DNA of 64,000 bases, taken from NCBI GenBank assembly GCA_002951815.1, contig CP019454.1:930001-994000 (forward strand), given 5' to 3'. Positions within the stretch are counted from its first letter, which is position 1; the number at the start of each line of letters is the position of its first letter. The stretch comes from Sulfobacillus thermotolerans (GTDB lineage: Bacteria; Bacillota; Sulfobacillia; Sulfobacillales; Sulfobacillaceae). Shown one piece after another: positions 1 through 8,326 of the stretch. Made by a program: the position numbers and the translations under genes. The notes under the pieces were generated by a model. That model did not search any database and was not told where the DNA came from. It saw nothing but the letters and a program-made list of their open reading frames with translations.

Positions 1-162
1 AACAGCGGATTTAGGTGGGTTTTTAAGCATTTTTTTGTCGAAAAAAGGCTTAGGTCGCTAGGATTTCTGATTGATGACGTAATAGGTCGTAACCCAAGAG
101 GTGTTCTGGGCGTTTTTTCTATGGGTTTTATACCGAGATCTTTTTTGAAAGGGGCTTGGAGT

Positions 163-1341
163 GTGGCGCGATGGGGATATCTTGCTGGAATAGGGGCCTT
201 GGTGGTGGTAGCGTTTGGGGTCCAAATGGTGCGTCCCGTGGGAGCCGCTCGTGTTCGCACAGTCATCGAACCGCCCACCATGGCGTCGTCTTTACACATG
301 GCATGGCCAAGTGGCGCTGAATCTTACCTTGCGGTCAGCCCGGTTGGAAAGGTCGGTCAAGCCGGACCGGATCAGGCGATTCCCATCGGGAGTGTTACAA
401 AGATGATGACGGCCTACTTGTTGTTAAAAAAATATCCACTGAGCGTATATAGTTCGGGACCTTCAGTGACCATTACAGCCAAAGATGTTCAAGAATATCA
501 ACAAGACATCAAGACGCAACAGTCTGTGGCAATGGTTACGTTAGGCGAGAAAATTTCTGAACGTAAACTGCTCGAGGGTCTACTAGTGGCTTCGGGGAAT
601 AATATTGCCCACATTGTCGCTCGTTGGGTTGCAGGATCGACACCGGCCTTCACGCGCGAAATGAATCAAGAGGCGCAGGCTATGGGGATGACTCATACGC
701 ACTTTGTCGGACCCAGTGGGCTGAATCCGGGCAATGTGAGCACCCCCAAGGATGAAACACTCTTTGCTGAACAAGCGATGACCATTCCAGTTTTTCGTGA
801 AATTGTCGCGATGCCTCAAATTTCGTGGCCGGGCGGAAATCAGCCCATTGAGAACTACAACTACCTAGTCGGGCATGATGGGATTACAGGGGTGAAAACC
901 GGTTCAACGCTATACGCCGGCGGATGTTTTGTGTTTTCCGCGCCGCGTACGGTGGATGGCCAGCCTGTCACCATTTATGGTGCAGTGCTTGGACAACAAG
1001 GAACCCAATCCATTCCCCAATTGCAAAGGTCTTTAGACGATGGGGAAAGTTTGATTAATCAAATTGCTGCCCAGTTGCGGGTTGACTCTATCGTGCACAA
1101 AGGGGAAACGGTGGCACAGGTGGACGTTCCATGGGGCCATTCGGTATCCTTGGTGGCGGATAAATCATTGAGTGCTGTGGTGTGGCCGGGTCTTGCTGTG
1201 CATGAATCTTTGCATTGGTCCGGTGGACCAGATGGCGTTCTAGACGTTAACGATGGGCGCCAGCATTGGACTATTCCGGTATCATTGACTGCCCCCGTTC
1301 CCAAGCCCAGCCTTATTTGGCGACTTAAACGCGGACTTTAG
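163..1341 (+). CDS. D-alanyl-D-alanine carboxypeptidase (penicillin-binding, S11 family)
   Basis: The product (392 aa from this start) trims the terminal D-alanine from peptidoglycan stem peptides outside the membrane. The three penicillin-binding motifs are visible: SVTK (SxxK, nucleophile serine), SGNN (SxN) and VKTGS (KTG), in the usual order and spacing. GTG at 163 is preferred over ATG at 121 because AAAGGGG lies 8 nt before it and translation then begins with a typical signal anchor (MARWGYLAGIGALVVV); the 121 start has no nearby ribosome site. A C-terminal beta-rich region of about 110 residues follows, as in DacF/DacA proteins, but I see no clear C-terminal amphipathic anchor. The gene stands alone, followed by a hairpin terminator. 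Confidence 0.85.
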   Translation: MARWGYLAGIGALVVVAFGVQMVRPVGAARVRTVIEPPTMASSLHMAWPSGAESYLAVSPVGKVGQAGPDQAIPIGSVTKMMTAYLLLKKYPLSVYSSGPSVTITAKDVQEYQQDIKTQQSVAMVTLGEKISERKLLEGLLVASGNNIAHIVARWVAGSTPAFTREMNQEAQAMGMTHTHFVGPSGLNPGNVSTPKDETLFAEQAMTIPVFREIVAMPQISWPGGNQPIENYNYLVGHDGITGVKTGSTLYAGGCFVFSAPRTVDGQPVTIYGAVLGQQGTQSIPQLQRSLDDGESLINQIAAQLRVDSIVHKGETVAQVDVPWGHSVSLVADKSLSAVVWPGLAVHESLHWSGGPDGVLDVNDGRQHWTIPVSLTAPVPKPSLIWRLKRGL

Positions 1342-1361
1342 GCGCCCACTAAGCGCCCAGT

Positions 1362-1412
1362 AAGGAGTGCGAATGCGGCCTTGGTGTCCTGTTCGCACTC
1401 CTTATTTGTTTG
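1362..1412 (+). terminator. Hairpin terminator after the carboxypeptidase gene
   Basis: A perfect 12-bp stem (AAGGAGTGCGAA at 1362-1373 with its complement at 1392-1403) closes an 18-nt loop and is followed by ATTTGTTTG. It lies 20 bp past the stop codon. Confidence 0.7.
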
Positions 1413-1472
1413 GGGGGGAACCCGCTTGCTGGCCAACATCTAAAGCCCTAGACTAAATGGAGGGTGATCGGC

Positions 1473-2105
1473 ATGGCGTATCACGATGAGATGGTGAAAG
1501 TACGGCGCAAACTCCTCGAACAGTATTGGCCGCGAGTTCTGCCTGCCGTGCAGCGCCTAATGAAACAACAAAATGCACCGTTAACCGCCAATCAATTTGA
1601 AGCCGTCTGTCTTTGGCTTCAACAGGACTTTCACATGGGTCAAGTGGACCGGGCTTATCTGGATTTGCTGATTAAGAATGCTGAAGCAGAAGTTCTGTAT
1701 GGCCAAACAACTCGTGCGACGTTCGGACGTTACGTGACAGTAGCCGATTGTGAAGATATGACGGCCCCCCAGTTTGCGCGTGTGATTCACAAACTCTTTG
1801 AACATTTTGGTTATCAGGTTGACCCGTTAGATGAGAGCGGGCTGATATTGCGTGCTCCCATGCGCCCACCCATACTGGTGGGCCTAGAAGTCCACAACAT
1901 TGTCATCCATCAGCCGGTCATCGACCACGTTATCCAGCGTCAGCGCGAGCATAATATGTCCCACGCGATTTTGGTGACGGTCGGGCGCTTTGGTGAGGAT
2001 ATCGTATTGCCGCCGGGGACGGGAACCATCGAATTATGGGACGGAGACCGTTTAGGTGCATTACTCGATCGCGTTCGGCTGGATCCGGCCGTTTTGCTGA
2101 GTTAA
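1473..2105 (+). CDS. Mrr-like restriction-endonuclease fold protein, probably catalytically degenerate
   Basis: The C-terminal half (about residues 110-205) follows the Mrr/PD-(D/E)XK layout: a helix ending FEHFGYQV, strands around SGLILR and ILVGLEVH, a helix with IQRQREHNMSHAILVT, and a final WDGDRLGALL, which matches the usual 'iiVT.g.F...i.L.Dg..L' ending. The catalytic D...QxK signature is not recognisable, because VGLEVH sits where Q-x-K is expected, so nuclease activity is doubtful. The N-terminal half is helical and unassigned. ATG 1473 is chosen because GGAGG is 9 nt upstream; GTG 1464 is an alternative. It is followed after 51 bp by ybaK. Assignment rests on motif reading only. Confidence 0.5.
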   Translation: MAYHDEMVKVRRKLLEQYWPRVLPAVQRLMKQQNAPLTANQFEAVCLWLQQDFHMGQVDRAYLDLLIKNAEAEVLYGQTTRATFGRYVTVADCEDMTAPQFARVIHKLFEHFGYQVDPLDESGLILRAPMRPPILVGLEVHNIVIHQPVIDHVIQRQREHNMSHAILVTVGRFGEDIVLPPGTGTIELWDGDRLGALLDRVRLDPAVLLS

Positions 2106-2156
2106 GGGGATATTAGCAGTCGGGAGATTCGTTGGGACCATAACGGGGAGGATCTC

Positions 2157-2639
2157 ATGGCTAAGAAAACCATGGCGTGTAGGATTTTAGATACCTACGG
2201 TATTGCTTATGAACTGCATGCCTATGCATGGTCCGAGGATGCTTTAGACGCACTGTCCGTTGCGAAAAAATTAGAAATTGAACCGGATAAGATTTTTAAG
2301 ACGTTGGTCTTGCGAGGAGACCGTACGGGGATTTTAGTGGCTGTAATCCCAGGGCCGTCGCACATCGACTTAAAACGCCTGGCAATGGTATCGCATAATA
2401 AGCGCGCGGAAATGGTTCCCGTGAAAGAATTGCCAGCTCTGACGGGGTATGTGCGCGGAGGGGTGAGTCCTTTAGGCATGAAAAAGTCCTATCTTTGTTA
2501 TGTGGACCGTAGGCTCAATCGAGAAGATGTGATCAGTATCAGTGCAGGTCAACGGGGACTGCAAATTTTTTTGCGCGGGACGGATTTGATTCGCGTCTTG
2601 AATGCCAAAATCGAAGACATCATCACGGATAGCGATTGA
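2157..2639 (+). CDS. ybaK: YbaK/EbsC-type Cys-tRNA(Pro) deacylase
   Basis: This 160-aa protein matches the YbaK family over its whole length. Members hydrolyse Cys mischarged on tRNA-Pro in the cytoplasm and act in trans with prolyl-tRNA synthetase. The family lysine is seen in IFKTLVLRG, followed by the VAVIPG strand, the LGM-containing segment GGVSPLGMKK and a closing SAGQRGLQI strand typical of the fold. GGGGAGG precedes ATG 2157 at good spacing. It may be cotranscribed with the upstream Mrr-like gene (51-bp gap), without obvious functional link. Confidence 0.85.
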   Translation: MAKKTMACRILDTYGIAYELHAYAWSEDALDALSVAKKLEIEPDKIFKTLVLRGDRTGILVAVIPGPSHIDLKRLAMVSHNKRAEMVPVKELPALTGYVRGGVSPLGMKKSYLCYVDRRLNREDVISISAGQRGLQIFLRGTDLIRVLNAKIEDIITDSD

Positions 2640-3157
2640 CAGGTATTTTTAGAGTGGGACTGGGACTCCGGTGCCGTAGTCTATCAAAGCGATATGATAT
2701 TTGTAAGGTTTTTGACACAAGGTTATTCATAACCAACAAAGTGCTTAGCAATCGTAATGCGGACGCATAACATATTTAGCATCGCTTTAGCATCGCATGC
2801 AGATCGTGATCTCTCGATAGTCAAGAGTTCTGTGTCATGTAAAGAGGCCTGAGTTCTCTCATGTGGAGAACTTCAGGCCTTTTAATCTCCTAGACAGGTC
2901 ATACAATGCCATGTTAACGGCGTTCTTTGTTAAATAATCCTCGAGTTCCATTGGCTAGATGTGTTGCATGTGAGAGTATGACGCCATATATTACGCACCA
3001 AGAGAAATATTTTTGATTTCCTTGTCAGGTATCTTGATTTGCGGCGAGAGTTTATGTAACATTACCTTAAATCGTTACTAAATATAAATGCGTAGATACG
3101 CATAATCTTGCAAATATGGTTTTGCTATCTTCCGCCAATACGGAAAGGAGTCAGCCG
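2640..3157. other. 518-bp intergenic region between ybaK and amt
   Basis: No convincing coding frame. It holds a TTGACA at about 2711-2716 followed by the inverted repeat GGTTATTCATAACC, a direct repeat of TTAGCATCGC near 2780-2800, a strong hairpin terminator at 2841-2884, and, close to amt, the inverted pair GTAAC...GTTAC near 3056-3080. The DNA is AT-richer than the genes around it. A small RNA ending at the 2841-2884 hairpin is possible. The GTAAC/GTTAC pair could be a nitrogen-regulator site for amt, but this is speculative. Confidence 0.4.
2841..2885 (+). terminator. Strong hairpin terminator in the ybaK-amt gap
   Basis: AGGCCTGAGTTCTC (2845-2858) pairs with GAGAAC-T-TCAGGCCT (2866-2880) through 14 bp with one bulged T, flanked by AAAG on the left and TTTT on the right. 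It lies about 200 bp after the ybaK stop, which is far for an ordinary gene terminator. Confidence 0.7.
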
Positions 3158-4531
3158 ATGTATATTCCTAGCCCGAGTTACTTGAATACCGGTGACAATT
3201 CGTGGCAATTAACAGCCGCGACGTTTGTGGGCCTTCAAAGTGTTCCCGGTCTCGCTATTTTATATGGGGGAATTGTTAAAAAGAAATGGGCCATCAACTC
3301 GGCTTTTATGGTGCTCTACGCATTTTCGGTAGTATTGATTACATGGGTCCTCTTCGGATATAGCATGGGCTTTGGGGATCCCATGAAACTTGGACCGGGT
3401 ATCTTAGGGGCTATCGTTGGCGTGCCGCATCCGGTGTTAAATAGTCTCTATCAACAGGGGCAAGCCTCCATTCCGCTCGTCAATGGGGCGATGCCGTCTT
3501 TCCGGTTTCCGCAATCTACGCTGGTCTATTTCCAGTTTGTATTTGCCGCAATTACTCCTGGCATATTAGCGGGTGGCGTTTTAGGACGGATGAATTTCAA
3601 GGCTTGGATGTTATTTGTGCCAGTGTGGTCAACGTTGGTCTATAGTGTGAACGCGTTTATGCTGTGGGGAGGCGGCTGGCTCTCACAATTAGGCGCGGTG
3701 GACTACAGTGGAGGCTATGTAATTCACGTGGCGGCAGGAATCTCCGGGTTTGTGGCGGCTGCCGTTGTTGGACCCCGTATGGTCAAAGACCGTAAAAATT
3801 TTAGTCCGAACAACTTATTGATTGCCTTAGCGGGCGCAGGCATTTTATGGTTAGGATGGAATGGTTTCAATGGAGGTGACCCATACTTTGCCAATGCGGA
3901 TGCGGCGGCGGCTGTTTTGAACACCAACTTAGCAACGGCATTGGCACTGATATCGTGGACGATTATGGATATGTGGGCTTCGGGCAAACCGTCGCTGGTT
4001 GGGGCCATCAACGGAATGGTCTGCGGGCTTGTGGCCATTACACCTGCTGCTGGGTACGTCAATGGTTACGGAGCGTTGGCGATTGGTGTCGCAGCAGGTG
4101 TTGTGCCATGGATTAGCATGAATAAACTGGGTCGGACGAAACTCTTCCAGAAGGTGGATGACACGTTAGGGGTATTTCACACCCATGCCGTTGCCGGGGC
4201 ATTAGGAGGGGTATTGACTGGAGTCTTTGCGGACCCGCATATGTTCGAATACCTTAGTACAAAACTTGGGCAAGGATCCTCTGTAACTGGTTGGGTGTAT
4301 GGGAACTTCCATCAGGTTGTAGTGCAAATCGAGGCATTGCTCGTGATTGTTGCTTACGATGCGGTGATGACATGGGTGATTTTGAAACTCATAGGCCTCG
4401 TCGTGCCGCTGCGAGCTACTGAGAAGGAACTGCATTCGGGCGATATCGCGGTTCATGGTGAGGTTTCACAAGAGGTTGAGGACGATGATGAGTACGATGT
4501 AGATGCGGGCAAAGTGGTCGCAGAATATTAA
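3158..4531 (+). CDS. amt: Ammonium transporter, Amt/Rh family
   Basis: The 457-aa membrane protein carries ammonium or ammonia across the cytoplasmic membrane. Family marks are GGYVIHVAAGISGFVAA (first pore histidine), ALAGAGILWLGWNGFNGG and FHTHAVAGALGGVLTG (second pore histidine), with about eleven membrane segments and an acidic C-terminal tail (EVEDDDEYD). ATG 3158 is used because AAGGAG lies 7 nt upstream; an earlier ATG at 3116 would add an unlikely leader. No glnK gene follows, which is unusual since amt and glnK are commonly paired. A hairpin terminator closes the gene. Confidence 0.93.
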   Translation: MYIPSPSYLNTGDNSWQLTAATFVGLQSVPGLAILYGGIVKKKWAINSAFMVLYAFSVVLITWVLFGYSMGFGDPMKLGPGILGAIVGVPHPVLNSLYQQGQASIPLVNGAMPSFRFPQSTLVYFQFVFAAITPGILAGGVLGRMNFKAWMLFVPVWSTLVYSVNAFMLWGGGWLSQLGAVDYSGGYVIHVAAGISGFVAAAVVGPRMVKDRKNFSPNNLLIALAGAGILWLGWNGFNGGDPYFANADAAAAVLNTNLATALALISWTIMDMWASGKPSLVGAINGMVCGLVAITPAAGYVNGYGALAIGVAAGVVPWISMNKLGRTKLFQKVDDTLGVFHTHAVAGALGGVLTGVFADPHMFEYLSTKLGQGSSVTGWVYGNFHQVVVQIEALLVIVAYDAVMTWVILKLIGLVVPLRATEKELHSGDIAVHGEVSQEVEDDDEYDVDAGKVVAEY

Positions 4532-4545
4532 AAGGGCGTAAGGAA

Positions 4546-4588
4546 CCCGCGTGCGCCAGCTCAGAGAAGCTGGGTGTGCGCGGGTTTT
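4546..4588 (+). terminator. Terminator after amt
   Basis: A GC-rich stem (CCCGCG at 4546-4551 with CGCGGG at 4579-4584, extended inward to CCAGCT/AGCTGG) is followed by TTTT. It begins 15 bp after the amt stop. Confidence 0.8.
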
Positions 4589-4598
4589 ATGCTATAAT
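4584..4598 (+). promoter_or_regulatory. Extended -10 promoter of the hem operon
   Basis: TATAAT at 4593-4598 is preceded by TATGC, giving an extended -10 (TGcTATAAT). The expected -35 position falls within the amt terminator stem and is not recognisable. The hemE start is 30 bp downstream. Confidence 0.55.
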
Positions 4599-4627
4599 GG
4601 GGCGATTATGCGAGGAGGGACCGAGTC

Positions 4628-5704
4628 GTGATAAGCACTAGCCGCTTTATTGAGGCGTGTTGGGGACGGCCTCATGATAAGGTGCCGGTTTGGTTTATGC
4701 GGCAAGCAGGCCGGTATCAAGACGGTTACCGGAAATTACGTCAACAATATTCGTTTCTCGAAATGGCGCATAACCCCGATATTTGTACTGAAGTCAGCTG
4801 CCGACCTGTGGAAGAACTTGGGGTCGATGCAGCGATTCTTTTTTCCGATATTATGATTCCGTTGGGGCCGATGGGTGTCGATTTTGAAATTCGAGAACAC
4901 TTTGGTCCGGTCATTGCGCATCCGGTGCGTACTGGCCGCGATCTCAAACAGCTCCGTGTGCTGGAACCTGAAGACGATTTGCCCGAGGTGTTTGAAGCAA
5001 TTGAAAAGATCTGTGAGCGGCTTGGTGCGATTCCCCTGATAGGATTTGCGGGTGCTCCTTTTACTTTGGCAAGCTATCTCATTGAAGGAGGTCCGTCGAA
5101 GAATTACCTGCATACCAAGCGCTTGATGTGGGAGCAACCCGAGGTTTGGCGCCAGCTTATGGATGTGTTAGCGGACGCTACTGTGCGCCATTTATCGGCT
5201 CAGGTGCGGCATGGAGCGCAGGCCGTGCAGGTGTTTGATAGTTGGATAGGAGCGTTGCCGGTTGACGATTACCGGAAGTATGTTATGCCGTCAATGCGTG
5301 CAGTCTTTGCCAAGTTGAATGCGCTGCAAGTGCCCACGATTTATTTTGGGACGGGAACGGCTTCACTCCTGCATGCAATGAAAGAAACCGGCCCAACGGT
5401 TTTAGGCGTTGATTGGCGAACGCCTATAAGGCAGGCACGCTCGACCGTAGGGTCAGAGGTGACGCTGCAGGGCAATTTAGATCCGATGACATTAGTCTGT
5501 GAGTGGGACATTGTTAAAGAACATAGCACGGCGATTCTTCAGGACATGCTAGGGGATCCTGCCTTTATCTTTAATTTGGGGCACGGCGTGCCGCCAGAGG
5601 CCCATCCTGACAACTTAAAACGGCTGGTCGAGTGGGTTCACCAATTTCCGGGCACCCCAGCCTCTCAAGAGGTTGCGGACCGCGCAAAGGGGGCATCATT
5701 GTGA
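4628..5704 (+). CDS. hemE: Uroporphyrinogen III decarboxylase
   Basis: It converts uroporphyrinogen III to coproporphyrinogen III in haem synthesis. The N-terminal signature PVWFMRQAGRY is intact, as are GFAGAPFTLASYLIEGG, the FDSWIGALP region and the C-terminal FNLGHGVPPEAHPDN. At 358 aa it has the normal family length. GTG 4628 is preceded by AGGAGGGA. Its stop overlaps the hemH start by 4 bp (GTGA), so hemE, hemH and hemY are translationally coupled in the Bacillus subtilis hemEHY order. Confidence 0.96.
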   Translation: MISTSRFIEACWGRPHDKVPVWFMRQAGRYQDGYRKLRQQYSFLEMAHNPDICTEVSCRPVEELGVDAAILFSDIMIPLGPMGVDFEIREHFGPVIAHPVRTGRDLKQLRVLEPEDDLPEVFEAIEKICERLGAIPLIGFAGAPFTLASYLIEGGPSKNYLHTKRLMWEQPEVWRQLMDVLADATVRHLSAQVRHGAQAVQVFDSWIGALPVDDYRKYVMPSMRAVFAKLNALQVPTIYFGTGTASLLHAMKETGPTVLGVDWRTPIRQARSTVGSEVTLQGNLDPMTLVCEWDIVKEHSTAILQDMLGDPAFIFNLGHGVPPEAHPDNLKRLVEWVHQFPGTPASQEVADRAKGASL

Positions 5705-6624
5705 CGGGCGTTCTCTTGATGTCCTATGGGGCTGCGCAAAGTCGGGATGACTTATTGCGCTACTATACGCATATTCGGCATGGGCTTCCGCCTTCGAATG
5801 AACAGTTGCGAGATTTGACCCTCCGTTACGACGCGATTGGTGGGCAATCGCCACTGACACTGATTACCAAACGGCAAGTAGCCGGATTGCAGGCTGCGCT
5901 CGATGGCGCATGCCCAGGACAATTTCAGGTGTTCTTAGGTATGAAGCACTCGCCACCCTTTATTGCCGACGGCGTTGCAGCCATCCATGAGGCCAACCTG
6001 AAGCGGTTTGTGGGTTTAGTGTTGGCGCCCCATTATTCCTCAATGAGTGTTGGGGATTACTTCCAAGAGATTACCCAAGCGTTGCAATCGTACAATCCTT
6101 CACCGAAGTTTTTTGGCATTAGGTCATGGCATATGGACCCGGGGCTGATTCGCTTGTTAGCGCAACGTCTTCGGGAGTCGATGGCGCTGTTTTCGCCTGA
6201 AGAGCGCGAGGACTTGGTTGTGGTGTTCAGCGCGCATAGTTTGCCCCAACGCATCTTAGCGCAGGGGGATCCCTATCCGGCACAATTGCGGCAGACCGGC
6301 GAGCTTGTGGCCGAGCAAGCAGGCATTTCACGCTATATATATTCATGGCAAAGTGCTGGCCGCACGCGCGAACCGTGGATGGGGCCAGATATTTTGGAGA
6401 CGCTTTCTTCTTTGCATACCGAGGGATATAACCATGTGCTGGTGGCTCCGGTGGGATTTGTCGCCGACCACTTGGAAGTGCTATACGATTTGGATATTCA
6501 GGCTCAGCAACATGCGAAGGGATTAGGCATGCATATTGAGCGCACGGCGTCCTTCAACGATGATCCAGCCTTCTTGCAAATGTTGGCGTCTGTCGTGTGT
6601 AAACATGCTGAACAAATGGAGTGA
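5701..6624 (+). CDS. hemH: Ferrochelatase (coproporphyrin-type)
   Basis: It inserts ferrous iron into a porphyrin. In Gram-positive bacteria with this operon layout the substrate is coproporphyrin III. The family marks are LLMSYGAAQSRDD at the N-terminus, the conserved histidine in VVFSAHSLPQRI and YSWQSAGRTREPWMGPD, and GFVADHLEVLYDLDIQ with the conserved glutamate. GTG 5701, overlapping the hemE stop, gives 307 aa and a start right at the first strand; a longer frame reading into hemE is rejected. GGGGGC lies upstream. Confidence 0.94.
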   Translation: MTGVLLMSYGAAQSRDDLLRYYTHIRHGLPPSNEQLRDLTLRYDAIGGQSPLTLITKRQVAGLQAALDGACPGQFQVFLGMKHSPPFIADGVAAIHEANLKRFVGLVLAPHYSSMSVGDYFQEITQALQSYNPSPKFFGIRSWHMDPGLIRLLAQRLRESMALFSPEEREDLVVVFSAHSLPQRILAQGDPYPAQLRQTGELVAEQAGISRYIYSWQSAGRTREPWMGPDILETLSSLHTEGYNHVLVAPVGFVADHLEVLYDLDIQAQQHAKGLGMHIERTASFNDDPAFLQMLASVVCKHAEQME

Positions 6625-6629
6625 CCAAG

Positions 6630-8051
6630 ATGACGCAGGTAGCAGTGGTAGGGGCAGGATTGACGGGATTGGCTGCGGCCTATTATCTAGAACAGACCTA
6701 TGATGGAGTTGAGATCGACCTGTATGATTCCCAACCGCATGTCGGGGGATGGATTCGGACAGATACGTCAAGAAATCTTGTCATTGAAGGTGGACCCGAT
6801 TCATTTCTAGCAACGAAACCTGATTTGGTGGCTCTATGCGAGGCCTTGGGTCTCGGAAATCGTCTGATTGGGACGAATTCGCAGGTGCGGGGGGCATATA
6901 TCTACTGGAACCATCGTTTCATGCCGATCCCGGAGGGAATTCAAACCGGCGTACCCACGAAGGCTAAACCGGTATTAGCCAGTCCGTTGCTGTCTCTTAC
7001 CGGAAAATTCGCGCTGGCGAAGGATTTTGTGCTGCCTCGCGGCACCACGGGCGATCAATCTTTAGGACACTTTCTACGCCGGCGCTTTGGCAATCAGATT
7101 GTCGACCGTTTGGCTGCGCCAATGCTTTCCGGTATCTTTGCGGGAGATATTGACCAAATGAGTCTTAAGGCGACATTTCCGCATTTACTAGAGGCTGAGC
7201 AGCAAGCGCGGTCTGTTTATGTAGGATCTAAACGCCGAAAACCGGCGCCACCTAGTCCTTATCTAAAACGCTATCACAGTGTTTTTCTGACCACGGATCA
7301 AGGCTTGCAACAAATTCCCGAGGCAATTGCTCAGAACCTAAAGCATTCGCATCTTTTATTGAACAATGGCGTGGAGAAAGTGGAACCCATTGCAGGCGGA
7401 GGATTTACCGTGTATGGGATGCAGGGTGCTAAACGGTATGATGCCGTGATTATGACAACCCCTGCGTTTGTTAGTGCCCGTGCGCTGCCGTTTTTGCCTG
7501 ACGCGGCGACAAATATTTTGCAAAGCATTCCTTACGCTGATTTAGCAGTGATTGGGGCCGCATATCATTCCGAAGATGTGCCAATGAAAACCGATAAGAC
7601 GGGGTTCTTAGTTCCGCATCAAACGGGGTTACGGATGACTGCCGTCACGTGGGTGTCCTCGAAATGGCGATATCCTCATGTCGATCCGCTCTTTGTTCTC
7701 AGGGCCTTCTATGGCCGTGCCACAGAAAATATTTTGACCTTAAGTGATGATGAGCTTCTCAATTTATACTATGACGAGATCAAAAAGACGATGGGAATCT
7801 CCCATGCAGCGGAGTACCAGCGGGTGTTTCGAATTCCTAAAGGGATGCCCCAATACATAGTGGGGCATTTAGACCGAATGCAACAGCTGCACCAATACCT
7901 CCAAACATGGCCTCAGTTATTTCTGTTGGGTGCGTTTGAGGGCGGCGTGGGCATGCCCGACCGCGTCCATCAAGCCTTGGTTATGGCGCAGGCCTTTGGG
8001 CCCCGTATGGGCTTAGAGCCAAAATCCGCGGCAGAGCAGGGTCTCCAGTGA
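6630..8051 (+). CDS. hemY: Coproporphyrinogen/protoporphyrinogen oxidase (HemY/CgoX)
   Basis: An FAD enzyme that oxidises the porphyrinogen ring to the porphyrin with oxygen. It starts with the dinucleotide-binding motif VVGAGLTGLAAAYYLE, continues with the GGWIRTD and EGGPDSFLATKP segments of the HemG/HemY type, and ends with FLLGAFEGGVGMPDRVHQA, the C-terminal FAD motif. ATG 6630 is chosen because GGAG is 8 nt upstream; GTG 6621 also overlaps the hemH stop. With hemE and hemH it covers three of the late haem steps. The last enzyme of the coproporphyrin route, HemQ/ChdC, is not in this window. Confidence 0.93.
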   Translation: MTQVAVVGAGLTGLAAAYYLEQTYDGVEIDLYDSQPHVGGWIRTDTSRNLVIEGGPDSFLATKPDLVALCEALGLGNRLIGTNSQVRGAYIYWNHRFMPIPEGIQTGVPTKAKPVLASPLLSLTGKFALAKDFVLPRGTTGDQSLGHFLRRRFGNQIVDRLAAPMLSGIFAGDIDQMSLKATFPHLLEAEQQARSVYVGSKRRKPAPPSPYLKRYHSVFLTTDQGLQQIPEAIAQNLKHSHLLLNNGVEKVEPIAGGGFTVYGMQGAKRYDAVIMTTPAFVSARALPFLPDAATNILQSIPYADLAVIGAAYHSEDVPMKTDKTGFLVPHQTGLRMTAVTWVSSKWRYPHVDPLFVLRAFYGRATENILTLSDDELLNLYYDEIKKTMGISHAAEYQRVFRIPKGMPQYIVGHLDRMQQLHQYLQTWPQLFLLGAFEGGVGMPDRVHQALVMAQAFGPRMGLEPKSAAEQGLQ

Positions 8052-8257
8052 CACTCATTCTGAATGGCAAGGAGTTTCAAACCCGTGTCAGGACCCTAGA
8101 CCAATTGCTCGCGGAATTAGCCCTATCCGGGGATATGGTCGTGGTATTGTGGTTTGGAGAAATCATTCCTAGTACTCGGCGGAGTCATCATCCGCTACAG
8201 GATGGAGACCATATTCAAATTGCGGCATTCTATGGTCAATGCGTGAACTTGGAGTAA
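8048..8257 (+). CDS. ThiS/MoaD-like ubiquitin-fold protein lacking the C-terminal diglycine
   Basis: This 69-aa protein has the ThiS pattern: an N-terminal strand LILNGKEF, then TLDQLLAELALSGDMVVVLWFGEIIP, and the DGDHIQIAAF strand that in ThiS leads directly to the GG tail. Here the protein ends YGQCVNLE with no diglycine, so it should not be adenylated or thiocarboxylated in the standard way. It overlaps hemY by 4 bp (GTGA), so it belongs to the hem operon and is probably made with it. It could be a repurposed sulfur carrier, perhaps using its cysteine, or a small structural partner; the function is unknown. Confidence 0.7.
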   Translation: MTLILNGKEFQTRVRTLDQLLAELALSGDMVVVLWFGEIIPSTRRSHHPLQDGDHIQIAAFYGQCVNLE

Positions 8258-8279
8258 CGGTTACTCGGCTATGGCCATG

Positions 8280-8314
8280 AAAAAAGGGAGGCTTGGGAGA
8301 AGCGTCCCTTTTTT
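8280..8314. terminator. Bidirectional terminator between the hem operon and the acyl-CoA ligase
   Basis: A-rich on the left and T-rich on the right: AAAAAAGGGA-G-GCTT pairs with AAGC-G-TCCCTTTTTT around a 5-nt loop. It can serve both convergent transcripts. Confidence 0.85.
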
Positions 8315-8326
8315 GGTCCTAGAGCC

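Noticed and set aside
2780-2800. Tandem TTAGCATCGC as a CRISPR-like repeat
   Set aside because: Only two adjacent copies, no spacers or further repeats; no cas genes besides an orphan Cas4-like nuclease.
3116-3157. ATG 3116 as the amt start
   Set aside because: Leader has no similarity to Amt; ATG 3158 has AAGGAG at 7 nt.
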